Source: Bacteroidota bacterium (GTDB taxonomy: Bacteria > Bacteroidota > Bacteroidia > Chitinophagales > UBA8649). Taken from it: a stretch of 59,862 bases of DNA. The stretch covers positions 1 through 59,862 of the forward strand of contig PKDX01000016.1 in the NCBI GenBank assembly GCA_002862745.1, read 5' to 3'. Positions 17,832 to 25,543 of this stretch are shown here, in pieces; the first letter of the stretch is position 1; each line of letters starts with the position of its first letter. The translations under genes were made by a program, and so were the position numbers. A model generated the notes under the pieces. The model saw only the letters and a program-made list of their open reading frames with translations. It had not been told where the DNA came from and made no database searches.

Positions 17832-18740
17832 TTAAGAAAAAATTTCCCTATTAACTGCTGATCGCATTTTGCCTTTGAATCGGTCGAATATCAGGTCCAC
17901 TCTTCCCAATTGCACCCCTCCCCAACCTACTTGATTGATAATCACGGGATTGCCCTCTATATTTTCCACCACAACGGGGTCTTCTAGGAAGGTGTGGGTG
18001 TGACCTCCGATGATCATATCGATGTTTTTGGAATTTTTTCCGAGGACTAAATCGGATACTTTTTTTGAGGAATAGTCAAATCCGAGGTGAGATAAACAGA
18101 TTACAAAGTGACAATTTTCCTCATTTTTAAGATGTTTTGCAGTTTTTTCAGCGCACTCCATTGGATTTTGATAGTGGATTTTTCCGTAAAGTTCTGGTAA
18201 AACGAGTCCGTCAAGTTCAACCCCTACTCCAGTGACACCAATTCGTAAATCTCCCAATTGAAAGATTTTATGCTGCTGTACCTCATCATAAAGAGGAGTA
18301 TCATCAAAACGATAGTTTGTATTTAAAAAAGGGAAGCTTGCATGGGGTAGTTGCTTAACAAGCCCATCAATGCCGATATCGAAGTCATGGTTTCCCAGGG
18401 TAGCTGCATCATACTGCATCGAAGACATTGCTTTAAATTCTAATTCGCCGTGGTAAAAATTAAAGTAAGGGGTTCCTTGCCAGATATCCCCGGCATCTAA
18501 AAGCAATACATGGTCTTCCTCTTCTCGAATCCTCGATACGATTTTGGCACGTGCTGATACTCCTCCTAGGCCAGGGAACTTGCTATCGCTTGGGAAGGGG
18601 TCAATTCGACTATGGGTATCATTGGTATGAAGAATAGTCAGTTTTTGAACGTCTTTTCCCTGTGCTAAGGCAATGTTTGGAGCCAACAAAAGCCCGCCGC
18701 CTGCTATGGTTAGTTCTTTCAGGAATACTCTTCTTTTCAT
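17832..18740 (-). CDS. Tat-exported metallophosphatase (5'-nucleotidase N-terminal domain)
   Basis: A 302-residue calcineurin-like phosphoesterase matching the catalytic half of UshA/5'-nucleotidase. Metal-binding motifs are visible: 'LTILHTNDTHSRI', 'LLLDAGDIWQG', 'ATLGNHDFDIG' and 'IIGGHTHTF'. The N-terminus 'KRRVFLKEL' followed by a hydrophobic stretch is a twin-arginine (Tat) signal, suggesting export of a folded metalloenzyme. The gene overlaps by 4 bp the preceding gene, which encodes the C-terminal substrate-binding half as a separate protein. Together they should hydrolyse nucleotides in the periplasm or at the surface. Confidence 0.93.
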   Translation of the reverse strand: MKRRVFLKELTIAGGGLLLAPNIALAQGKDVQKLTILHTNDTHSRIDPFPSDSKFPGLGGVSARAKIVSRIREEEDHVLLLDAGDIWQGTPYFNFYHGELEFKAMSSMQYDAATLGNHDFDIGIDGLVKQLPHASFPFLNTNYRFDDTPLYDEVQQHKIFQLGDLRIGVTGVGVELDGLVLPELYGKIHYQNPMECAEKTAKHLKNEENCHFVICLSHLGFDYSSKKVSDLVLGKNSKNIDMIIGGHTHTFLEDPVVVENIEGNPVIINQVGWGGVQLGRVDLIFDRFKGKMRSAVNREIFS

Positions 18741-19486
18741 CGTACTACAATATGTGGGTCTGGCATAATGGCTTGGCCTGACTGGTGGATCATTATAAAA
18801 TATTCAATAAAGGCATCGCGCAATCCTAAACCTGTATTCTTTGGCTCAAATTGCTTGAGAATCGTCATTTTGTCTCCACCATTGGCGATGTAGTCCGATA
18901 GAGCCACTTGATACAATTGCTGACCATCAATGGGCATGCCGTCTATCTTTATATCTCTTGCTCTTTTATCATCTATTTTGTAGGAAATACCATAGGCTGG
19001 CCATCCTCCTTTTAAGGCAATGACATCAAGTACCTTTTGCAAGCTATCTCCAGGTATCTCAAGTACCACGAGGTAATTATCAAAGGGCATAAGTTCGTAG
19101 ACTCTTCCGAGTGCTAAAGGTCCTGCTTTGAGCACGGGAATGCGAATACCTCCTCGGTTCATAAAGGCACAGTCAACCTTCTGGTCTAGGAGATTTTCCG
19201 CTCGATTAATCATCGCCTTGCTCATGAGGATGCCTAGCTTTCCATTGGCGTCAGCTTTGAGTAAGTCTTCTTGCACTTGGGCAATGGGTTGAGCCATGCT
19301 ATCCAAAAGAAACTCTTGATAGGGAAGTAAGAGCGAATCTAGAAAGCTCAGCGTTTTTCCAGTCGTACTGTCGATCTGAACTTCTATTGTATTCTCTTCA
19401 AATCGTATAATTTGGAGGGACTTTTGGCAGGCATTAAGGAGGAATGTGATGCCAAGTAGGACGAATAGAATTTGCCTATGGATCAT
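18737..19486 (-). CDS. 5'-nucleotidase C-terminal domain lipoprotein
   Basis: A 249-residue protein beginning with a lipoprotein signal (FLLNACQKS; lipidated Cys). The body matches the substrate-binding domain of 5'-nucleotidases: 'ADANGKLGILMSKAMI', 'CAFMNRGGIRIPV', 'LGRVYELMPFDNYLVVLEI' and 'YQVALSDYIANGGDKM'. It contains no phosphoesterase metal motifs. It lies first in a coupled pair with the Tat-type metallophosphatase (ATGA overlap), so the usual single-chain enzyme is split here into binding and catalytic subunits, an arrangement also known elsewhere in Bacteroidota. Confidence 0.92.
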   Translation of the reverse strand: MIHRQILFVLLGITFLLNACQKSLQIIRFEENTIEVQIDSTTGKTLSFLDSLLLPYQEFLLDSMAQPIAQVQEDLLKADANGKLGILMSKAMINRAENLLDQKVDCAFMNRGGIRIPVLKAGPLALGRVYELMPFDNYLVVLEIPGDSLQKVLDVIALKGGWPAYGISYKIDDKRARDIKIDGMPIDGQQLYQVALSDYIANGGDKMTILKQFEPKNTGLGLRDAFIEYFIMIHQSGQAIMPDPHIVVR

Positions 19487-20031
19487 ACGTCGAACATATG
19501 TTTAACTTCTACTTGTAGTCTCGTAATTACCTGTTCTGTAGTGATTACATTTTGGTCATTTTCGATATAGAATTCTAAAATTCTTTTTCCCAATTCGAAG
19601 CCTGGTGCTTTTGGGTCTAAGTCTGCTGAGCACTTTTCAATAATTTGCCTTAAACTTTCTTGATAGGCATATATGGTTTCCCAAGCGGCTCTCGATAGAT
19701 AAATCTGTTGGGTAATATTATGTTCAAATTCAGCGCGCATTGTGGTAATTAGAGCCTGTTTCAAGGAACTTGCTGTCATTTTGGGGCTTTGTGTTCTTCG
19801 GATAAGTTCCGCAGCAGACATTCGATGCATGAAAAGCGCCATACGTTCATAGGCCTGAAGACGAATTGGAATAAGGTCTTTTCGAGCAAGTTCTCCCAAT
19901 TCGCGTTTCAATTGAATTTCTTCTCTACGAATTTGCTTTTTCGTCAGGGTATGTACCATGGCTAAACTGATACCACCGATGAGTATGGCAGGCAAAATAC
20001 CTAGTAAAAGGAACAGGGTTAAATTATCCAT
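19483..20031 (-). CDS. membrane-anchored protein of the DUF7935 type
   Basis: A 182-residue protein with one N-terminal membrane helix (residues 5-28), then a Lys/Glu-rich helix 'TKKQIRREEIQLKRELGE' and the family pattern 'IPIRLQAYERMALFMHRMSAAELIRR', 'MRAEFEHNITQQIYLSRAAWE' and a C-terminal 'LQVEVKHMF'. These match a widespread Bacteroidota family without a known role. It overlaps the nucleotidase binding-subunit gene by 4 bp and is divergent from the Fe-S carrier gene with a 41-bp gap holding both promoters. Operon position suggests an envelope role but nothing specific. Confidence 0.75.
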   Translation of the reverse strand: MDNLTLFLLLGILPAILIGGISLAMVHTLTKKQIRREEIQLKRELGELARKDLIPIRLQAYERMALFMHRMSAAELIRRTQSPKMTASSLKQALITTMRAEFEHNITQQIYLSRAAWETIYAYQESLRQIIEKCSADLDPKAPGFELGKRILEFYIENDQNVITTEQVITRLQVEVKHMFDV

Positions 20032-20072
20032 TTTTGTAACTTTCCGTTAAGGTAATTCTTATTCGGTCGATT

Positions 20073-20417
20073 ATGGCAAAAAACCTTAAAACATTAGCAT
20101 CTGCTTGTCCAGTCTCTTTCACGCCGATGGCACTCAAAGAACTCAAGCGTTTGGCATCGGATGAAAATACTCCATTGCGCATAGGCGTGAAACGCGGTGG
20201 TTGTGCAGGTATGGAGTATATCCTCAATTTTGAAGCCATGAACAAAGATGACGAGATGTGGACCTTTGAGGAACTCGAAGTCGTAATGCATAAAGAGCAC
20301 AGGGAAACATTGCAAGGCGTTGTAATCGACTTTGAAATGGGACTTTCCAATCGTGGTTTTACCTACCAAAATCCGAATGCATCAACAACTTGTGGCTGTG
20401 GCACGTCATTTAGTTAA
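20073..20417 (+). CDS. A-type iron-sulfur cluster carrier (HesB/IscA/SufA family)
   Basis: A 114-residue cytoplasmic protein. The three cluster-ligating cysteines of the A-type family are visible: one in 'KRGGCAGMEYILNF' and two in the C-terminal 'TTCGCGTSF'. It receives or passes on Fe-S clusters during maturation of target enzymes. No other suf or isc gene is next to it, so assignment between IscA and SufA is not possible. The last 41 bp overlap the start region of the following CHU_C protein gene in another frame. Confidence 0.93.
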   Translation: MAKNLKTLASACPVSFTPMALKELKRLASDENTPLRIGVKRGGCAGMEYILNFEAMNKDDEMWTFEELEVVMHKEHRETLQGVVIDFEMGLSNRGFTYQNPNASTTCGCGTSFS

Positions 20418-22494
20418 GATTTTATGTTGCCTTTGGGTGACGAACCTGCTCGCTCAGGAGATTGTCCCACCCCTTCCTAATGATTATGCTCAGGTCACAT
20501 CATTGAACTATTGCACTAATGAGGTAATCATTCAAACATCGTCAATCGGTGCTTTTACTATCCCCGGCAATGAAGTTATACTCATCCAAATGCAAGGGGC
20601 GCCAAGAGAAATTAGTGATGACCAAAATCATGGGAGGCATCTCTCTGATTTAGCTACGGCAGGATACTATGAGATTCATGAGATAAGTCAAGCACTCACT
20701 ACTTCAAATCCAGGAGAACTACGACTGCGTTTTGTATATAATATGGAAGCAGTCTTTGATGTCAGTCAATCCGTCCAAGTTGTCACTTTCCCAAAATACA
20801 CCACGGCCAATGTAAGTAATGCAGTCACAGGACAATCTTGGAATGGTGTGACAGGAGGTATCGTTGCGTTTCAAGCTCTAGATAGCATTTCTATCGGCGC
20901 AACGATTAGTATTTCAGAAGGGGGATTTCAGGGTGGTGCAGTGCAGCCCGACTATGATTGCTTTGGCATTTTTGGTTTTCCAGGTTTCGATGGTACATCA
21001 CTCGATAATGGCGGAGAAAAAGGAGAGGGAAGTGGCGATGCTTGGACTCAATATGGGCGTGGAAGAAATGGTAGTGGCGGCGGAGGGGGTAATGACCATA
21101 ATTGCGGTGGCGGTGGCGGTGGTAACGCCGGGCAAGGTGGCCAAGGTGGGTTGTCTTCTGGATTCTTTTGCGGTGCTGGTTTCGGCGGTTTTGGCGGTGA
21201 TTCTATTCCGTCCAACCAAGGACATAGACTCTTTATGGGCGGCGGTGGCGGTGCAGCTGATGTGGGTAATGGTGATGGGACTTGGGATGGCAATAATGCA
21301 GGTAATGGCGGGGGCATTGTGATTTTATCTGCGCCAACGATTCATGGACTGAATGGACAAATATCAGCACGCGGTGCTTCTGTAACTCAAACGACCAATG
21401 ATGATGGCGGAAGTGGGGGTGGCGCTGGAGGTAGTGTCTTCTTAGATGCAGAAACCTTATCAGGTGTAATGACTATTGATGTGCGCGGCGGCGCTGGAGG
21501 GGATGTCTTTGATGGTATACGCTGCCCTGGACCAGGCGGTGGTGGAGGCGGTGGTGCTGTCCATACCAATATGAGCAGTCTGCCAGCGTCTTTTGTAGTA
21601 GATCTTAGTCCAGGAGTAAATGGAGTAAATCTTGTTGCCTCGTGTGATGATGTGACAGGGGGTGCAATTGCAGGAGATCAAGGAAAGGTTTTTGGGGAGC
21701 GAACGTTATCTCGAATGGATATTCCCTTTCAGCCGATTACGTTAGATAATGCTTTTTTACCGGACACGCTTTGTCCTGGAGATTCAATTGTTTTAGATGC
21801 TAGGGCTACGGCAAGTCATCCATTGATTTGGGCCTGGAGTAATAATGCTTCGACAGAGTCAACGGCATCCTATCAACCAAGTAATACATCATTGATTTCT
21901 ACGACGATTTCTTATTCGGATCTTACAGGGTCTTGTGATTCTTCTTTTGACCTATTGATTACGGTCAATCAAGCATTGATATCCTTTGATCAATTTCCTG
22001 AAGACCCCTTGCAAATTGGCGATACGGCGCGTGTGACAGCTAATGTAGCCTCGAGCGAGCCCATTGCTCAATGGAATTGGGAAATGGGGGAAGGATTTCT
22101 TAGTGCCGATAGTAACCTTTTATTGGTGAGCCCGCCCTACAGCCGATCGTTTTGCTTAAATGCAGTCGATGAAGAAGGTTGCCTGTTCCAAGCATGTGAA
22201 TCGGTATTTATTGATCGAATTCTTGTAGTGCTGCCCGATGCCTTTAGCCCCAATGGCGATGGATTAAATGATGTTTATGAAGTATTTCCTCATCCCAACC
22301 TGCAAGTCGTTTCCCAGAAAATCTTTAACCGATGGGGTGAAGAAGTGGCATCTATTGATGGCCTCAACTTTTGGGATGGTCGTTGGGAAGGAGAGGACCA
22401 ACCTGCAGAGACCTACCTCATATATATTGTTTCAGAAAACATTTACACGGGATTTCGTCAAGCGCAGTACGGTCGCTTGAGTCTTATTCGGTAG
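20377..22494 (+). CDS. glycine-rich T9SS type B cargo protein
   Basis: About 705 residues from ATG 20377 (start chosen because it gives a signal peptide ending 'WVTNLLAQ'; the frame is open upstream to 20332). The N-terminal ~180 residues form a beta-rich domain with no recognised family. Residues ~180-390 are a glycine-rich region with many runs of three to six Gly and alternating Gly-Asn/Gly-Asp, resembling a parallel-beta or silk-like structural segment. A PKD-like part follows, then the CHU_C sorting domain ('PDAFSPNGDGLNDVYEVFP', 'FNRWGEEVA'). Expected on the cell surface. Its start overlaps the Fe-S carrier gene, but a functional link is unlikely. Confidence 0.88.
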   Translation: MHQQLVAVARHLVKILCCLWVTNLLAQEIVPPLPNDYAQVTSLNYCTNEVIIQTSSIGAFTIPGNEVILIQMQGAPREISDDQNHGRHLSDLATAGYYEIHEISQALTTSNPGELRLRFVYNMEAVFDVSQSVQVVTFPKYTTANVSNAVTGQSWNGVTGGIVAFQALDSISIGATISISEGGFQGGAVQPDYDCFGIFGFPGFDGTSLDNGGEKGEGSGDAWTQYGRGRNGSGGGGGNDHNCGGGGGGNAGQGGQGGLSSGFFCGAGFGGFGGDSIPSNQGHRLFMGGGGGAADVGNGDGTWDGNNAGNGGGIVILSAPTIHGLNGQISARGASVTQTTNDDGGSGGGAGGSVFLDAETLSGVMTIDVRGGAGGDVFDGIRCPGPGGGGGGGAVHTNMSSLPASFVVDLSPGVNGVNLVASCDDVTGGAIAGDQGKVFGERTLSRMDIPFQPITLDNAFLPDTLCPGDSIVLDARATASHPLIWAWSNNASTESTASYQPSNTSLISTTISYSDLTGSCDSSFDLLITVNQALISFDQFPEDPLQIGDTARVTANVASSEPIAQWNWEMGEGFLSADSNLLLVSPPYSRSFCLNAVDEEGCLFQACESVFIDRILVVLPDAFSPNGDGLNDVYEVFPHPNLQVVSQKIFNRWGEEVASIDGLNFWDGRWEGEDQPAETYLIYIVSENIYTGFRQAQYGRLSLIR

Positions 22495-22532
22495 GGTAAG
22501 CGAACGAATGTGACATAGCGTATTAATAATTT

Positions 22533-22542
22533 AACAATTGTT
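22533..22542. promoter_or_regulatory. palindromic operator candidate upstream of arsR-type gene
   Basis: AACAATTGTT is a perfect 10-bp palindrome, extended to TTAACAA/TTGTTCA with one mismatch. It sits directly upstream of the candidate -7 element of the sulfur operon, a position suited to repression by the encoded ArsR-family regulator. Confidence 0.45.
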
Positions 22543-22544
22543 CA

Positions 22545-22552
22545 TATATTTG
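22545..22552 (+). promoter_or_regulatory. Bacteroidota -7 promoter element for the sulfur operon
   Basis: TATATTTG fits TAnnTTTG exactly and ends 4 nt before the ATG of the regulator gene. Transcription would then begin at or next to the start codon, implying a leaderless or near-leaderless mRNA. No clear -33 TTG is visible at the expected distance. Confidence 0.5.
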
Positions 22553-22556
22553 CATA

Positions 22557-22859
22557 ATGAAAGTTGCTCAACTACATGACCTAGCCTTAGAGGATATGGC
22601 GCAGACCTTAAAGGTGATTGCCCACCCGGTAAGACTGGAAATTTTACTTCACCTTGCCGATAGCACAAAGATTGATGTAACTACCCTATGCGATAAATTA
22701 TCTTGTGGATGTGAGGCTTCTATGATGTCTCATCATCTTACGAAAATGAAGGCACATGGCATTCTGACTTCAGTTAAAGAAGGAAAGCAAGTGTATTATC
22801 AAGTGGCTAGAAAAGAGGTGCTCAACCTGTTTCAGTGCATGCTAAAATCCAATTCGTAA
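22557..22859 (+). CDS. ArsR/SmtB family regulator, probable sulfide/persulfide sensor
   Basis: A 100-residue winged-helix repressor. The recognition-helix region 'CGCEASMMSHHLTKMKAHGI' and the wing 'VKEGKQVYYQV' fit the family. Cysteines lie at 45, 50, 52 and 94; pairing of one near the recognition helix with the C-terminal Cys94 (last helix) could form the disulfide or tetrasulfide switch used by BigR/SqrR-like persulfide sensors, although 'LxCGC' also resembles metal-type ArsR proteins. Context favours sulfur sensing, because the next two genes are a TauE/SafE permease and a persulfide dioxygenase. Only 3 bp separate it from the permease gene. Confidence 0.88.
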   Translation: MKVAQLHDLALEDMAQTLKVIAHPVRLEILLHLADSTKIDVTTLCDKLSCGCEASMMSHHLTKMKAHGILTSVKEGKQVYYQVARKEVLNLFQCMLKSNS

Positions 22860-22862
22860 ACC

Positions 22863-23681
22863 ATGGAAGGTATTGTGCTTATCGGATATATAGCAGCGGT
22901 CTTTATTGGATTGGTTGTTGGCTTAACAGGTGCCGGCGGGTCTATTTTGGCCTTACCCATTTTAACCTATTTTTTTGGCGTTCCCGTAGAACTCGCCACA
23001 GGTTACTCCCTCTTTGTGGTGGGATGGGTGGCTGCCGTTGGGGCCTTGCGCAATGGTCAGAAAGGTAACATTGATTATAAAATAGCTATGGTCTTTGCTC
23101 CACCTACGATCGCTGCAGTCTACTTCACTAGAAAAATTATTGTACCAGCTATTCCTGAGACTATCGTTCAGTGTCAAGGAGTTTCTTTAAGTAAAGACTT
23201 GGGCATTATGTTGCTTTTTGCGGTCGTTATGCTCTTTGCAGCGATATCTATGTTGCGCAAGAAGACGCAAAACACTTTGGATTCTAGTGATTTGCAATGG
23301 GATGTTGCAAGAGTTCTTAAAGTAGTCACTGAAGCCACCGTAGTTGGTGTGCTCACCGGGTTAGTCGGTGCAGGAGGGGGCTTTATCATCGTGCCTGCGC
23401 TCGTCCTATTGGCTAAGCTTCCCATTCATCGGGCAGTAGGAACATCAATGTTTATTATTGCTAGTAAATCGCTGATTGGTTTTTTGGGGGATGTCACGAA
23501 CCCAAGCCTTACAATCGATTGGACTTTTCTCATTGGGTTTACCTTCATCGCCATGCTTGGTCTTGCTGTAGGACTTCCCTTTAGTGCCAAAGTGCCTGCA
23601 CCGAAGCTCAAAAAAGGATTTGGAGTCTTTGTACTTGTTATGGCCGTCTTCATATTAATTGATAAAATTTCTTCTTTATAA
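22863..23681 (+). CDS. TauE/SafE family sulfite/sulfur-compound exporter
   Basis: A 272-residue inner-membrane protein with about eight hydrophobic helices. It shows the two-fold repeat of the family: 'GLTGAGGSILALPIL' near the N-terminus and 'GLVGAGGGFIIVPALVLLAKL' in the second half. Family members export sulfite, sulfoacetate or related sulfur anions. It sits between an ArsR-type regulator and a persulfide dioxygenase whose product is sulfite, so removal of sulfite made by that enzyme is the likely role, as in BigR operons. Confidence 0.92.
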   Translation: MEGIVLIGYIAAVFIGLVVGLTGAGGSILALPILTYFFGVPVELATGYSLFVVGWVAAVGALRNGQKGNIDYKIAMVFAPPTIAAVYFTRKIIVPAIPETIVQCQGVSLSKDLGIMLLFAVVMLFAAISMLRKKTQNTLDSSDLQWDVARVLKVVTEATVVGVLTGLVGAGGGFIIVPALVLLAKLPIHRAVGTSMFIIASKSLIGFLGDVTNPSLTIDWTFLIGFTFIAMLGLAVGLPFSAKVPAPKLKKGFGVFVLVMAVFILIDKISSL

Positions 23682-23691
23682 ACCCTGTTAT

Positions 23692-25095
23692 ATGCCAGCT
23701 ACAATACAACAGATCTACACTAAATGTCTTGCTCAAGGTGCCTACTTTCTCATGAGTGAATCAGAGGCCATTGTCATTGATCCTTTGCGAGAAATTGATT
23801 CTTATCTAGCACTCGCCGAAGAGCATGGAGTTCGAATCAAATACATTTTAGAGACGCATTTTCACGCTGATTTTGTGAGTGGACACCTTCATCTTGCCGA
23901 AGCAACAGGTGCTACCATTGTCTTTGGACCACAGGCAAATCCGACCTACGAAGCGCACATTGCAGAAGATGGGGAAGAACTTTCTTTTGGAGGAGCCAAA
24001 ATTCGAGTTATTCATACGCCTGGTCATACCATGGAGTCAACAACCTATGCCATGCTGAATCAGGAAGAAAAGGTAGAAGCGATTTTTACCGGGGATACGC
24101 TCTTTTTAGGTGATGTGGGTCGGCCTGATTTAGCTCAAAAGGGAGCAGACCTTACCATGGAGGATCTTGCGGGTATTTTATATGATAGCCTTCGAAACAA
24201 GATTATGCCCCTGGATGATGACGTCATCGTATATCCCACCCATGGGGCAGGCAGTGCATGCGGTAAGAACATGTCGACAGACACCTTCGACACGCTTGGT
24301 AATCAAAAGCGCGAGAACTACGCTTTACGTGCTGATATGACAAAAGAGGAGTTTATTCAAGAAGTCATTGATGGAATTCCAGCGCCTCCCGCCTACTTCC
24401 CTCAAAATGTGGGAATGAATAAGCATGGTTACGATACTTCGCATCGTCCTGATCTCTCTGCTTTAGCATTAAGTGTTAATGCCTTTAAAGAACAATCGCT
24501 TGAAGAAAATATCGTCGTATTAGATGTACGAAGTCGTGAAGAGTTTGTGCAAGAATTTATACCAGGGAGTCTCTTTATTGGCTTGGATGGGCAGTTTGCT
24601 CCGTGGGTAGGTTCTCTTTTGAAGGATATACACACGCCGATTCTTTTAGTGGCCAATCCCCATCAAGTCGAAGAAGCTGTAATGCGTCTTGCTCGAGTCG
24701 GATTTGATTACGTAAAGGGATATCTCGATGGAGGAATTGCGGCATGGAAAGCAAGTGGCGGCACCTTGGATGCGATAGCTTCTGTGTCGGCAAATGCCAT
24801 TGAACCCAGCTTGGAAGAGGGTGGATTGCTCTTAGATGTTCGCAAGGATTCAGAGTTTACAGCCAATCATGTTATCGGTGCGGTAAGCGAACCGCTCGAC
24901 TATTGGATAGATCCTTCCATGGTCGCTTCATATCCAAGTAATTCAACCTATGTGCACTGTGCGGGTGGCTATCGGTCGGTCATTGCGTGTAGTTTACTTA
25001 AAAAGCTTGGATTGTCAGACGTAATTAATGTGGAAGGCGGAATGGATGCCATTGCACTTACGCCAATTCAATGCGCGCAATCAGCTTGCCTCTAA
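23692..25095 (+). CDS. persulfide dioxygenase-type MBL hydrolase fused to two rhodanese domains
   Basis: About 467 residues from ATG 23692. The N-terminal ~240 residues are a metallo-beta-lactamase fold of ETHE1 type ('ILETHFHADFVSG' with His56, 'VIHTPGHTMESTTY', 'IFTGDTLFLGDVGRPDL'), which oxidises persulfide to sulfite at a mononuclear iron. Two rhodanese domains follow. The first (~residues 265-360) lacks the catalytic Cys in its loop ('ILLVANPHQVEE'); the second (~370-460) has it ('YVHCAGGYRSVIA'). This layout matches CstB-like enzymes that oxidise persulfides and move sulfur to form thiosulfate. It is 10 bp after the TauE gene; the pair forms a sulfide-detoxification operon. Confidence 0.93.
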   Translation: MPATIQQIYTKCLAQGAYFLMSESEAIVIDPLREIDSYLALAEEHGVRIKYILETHFHADFVSGHLHLAEATGATIVFGPQANPTYEAHIAEDGEELSFGGAKIRVIHTPGHTMESTTYAMLNQEEKVEAIFTGDTLFLGDVGRPDLAQKGADLTMEDLAGILYDSLRNKIMPLDDDVIVYPTHGAGSACGKNMSTDTFDTLGNQKRENYALRADMTKEEFIQEVIDGIPAPPAYFPQNVGMNKHGYDTSHRPDLSALALSVNAFKEQSLEENIVVLDVRSREEFVQEFIPGSLFIGLDGQFAPWVGSLLKDIHTPILLVANPHQVEEAVMRLARVGFDYVKGYLDGGIAAWKASGGTLDAIASVSANAIEPSLEEGGLLLDVRKDSEFTANHVIGAVSEPLDYWIDPSMVASYPSNSTYVHCAGGYRSVIACSLLKKLGLSDVINVEGGMDAIALTPIQCAQSACL

Positions 25096-25104
25096 ATCTC
25101 ACTA

Positions 25105-25518
25105 ATGGAAGATAAATCAAAGCCCTTTGATCCGGACTTGCTGAAGCGTATGATGATGGGAGATTTCGATCCCAATGCCAACGAGGATTGGTCGCCATCC
25201 AAGAAATCCTCTCGTAGCAATTTTTCCAAGAAGAATGCCCCTTTACCGAGTATTGATCTTCATATTCAAGTGCTTAATCCAAACCTCAAAGCTGCATCTG
25301 CGATAGAGATTTTTGACTACCAAATGGAAGCGTGTCGCGGGTTTCTTCGGGATAGCAAGGCACAGGGGGTTAAGAAGATTAAAGTGATTCACGGTGTAGG
25401 TAGTGGTAAGCTCGCGGATGCCGTAAGAAGGATAGCCAAGGAGGAGTTTGGCGCGTCTATGGTGAGTCGCCATACCAAAAAGAAGTTGCGTAGTGGAGAA
25501 ACGGTTATCGTATTTTAA
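25105..25518 (+). CDS. Smr-domain protein
   Basis: A 137-residue protein. The first ~50 residues are polar and probably disordered. The C-terminal ~85 residues form an Smr domain: 'IDLHIQVL' at the start, a helical middle, then 'KIKVIHGVGSGKLADAV' (the HGxGxG signature). Smr domains are nucleic-acid-binding or nicking modules found in MutS2 and stand-alone proteins. The gene follows the persulfide dioxygenase gene by 9 bp and may be carried on the same transcript, but its function is probably unrelated to sulfur. Confidence 0.88.
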   Translation: MEDKSKPFDPDLLKRMMMGDFDPNANEDWSPSKKSSRSNFSKKNAPLPSIDLHIQVLNPNLKAASAIEIFDYQMEACRGFLRDSKAQGVKKIKVIHGVGSGKLADAVRRIAKEEFGASMVSRHTKKKLRSGETVIVF

Positions 25519-25543
25519 ATAGCCTTGGTCTCGTCACGAGGTT

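Noticed and set aside
20024-20350. 108-codon minus-strand frame opposite the Fe-S carrier gene
   Set aside because: The plus strand encodes a complete A-type carrier with all three Cys; the minus frame has no recognised features.
20933-21322. Long alternative frames on both strands in the glycine-rich part of the T9SS cargo gene
   Set aside because: GC-rich repetitive codons remove stops in other frames; they give poly-Pro or Val/Ala-rich sequence with no start context or motifs.
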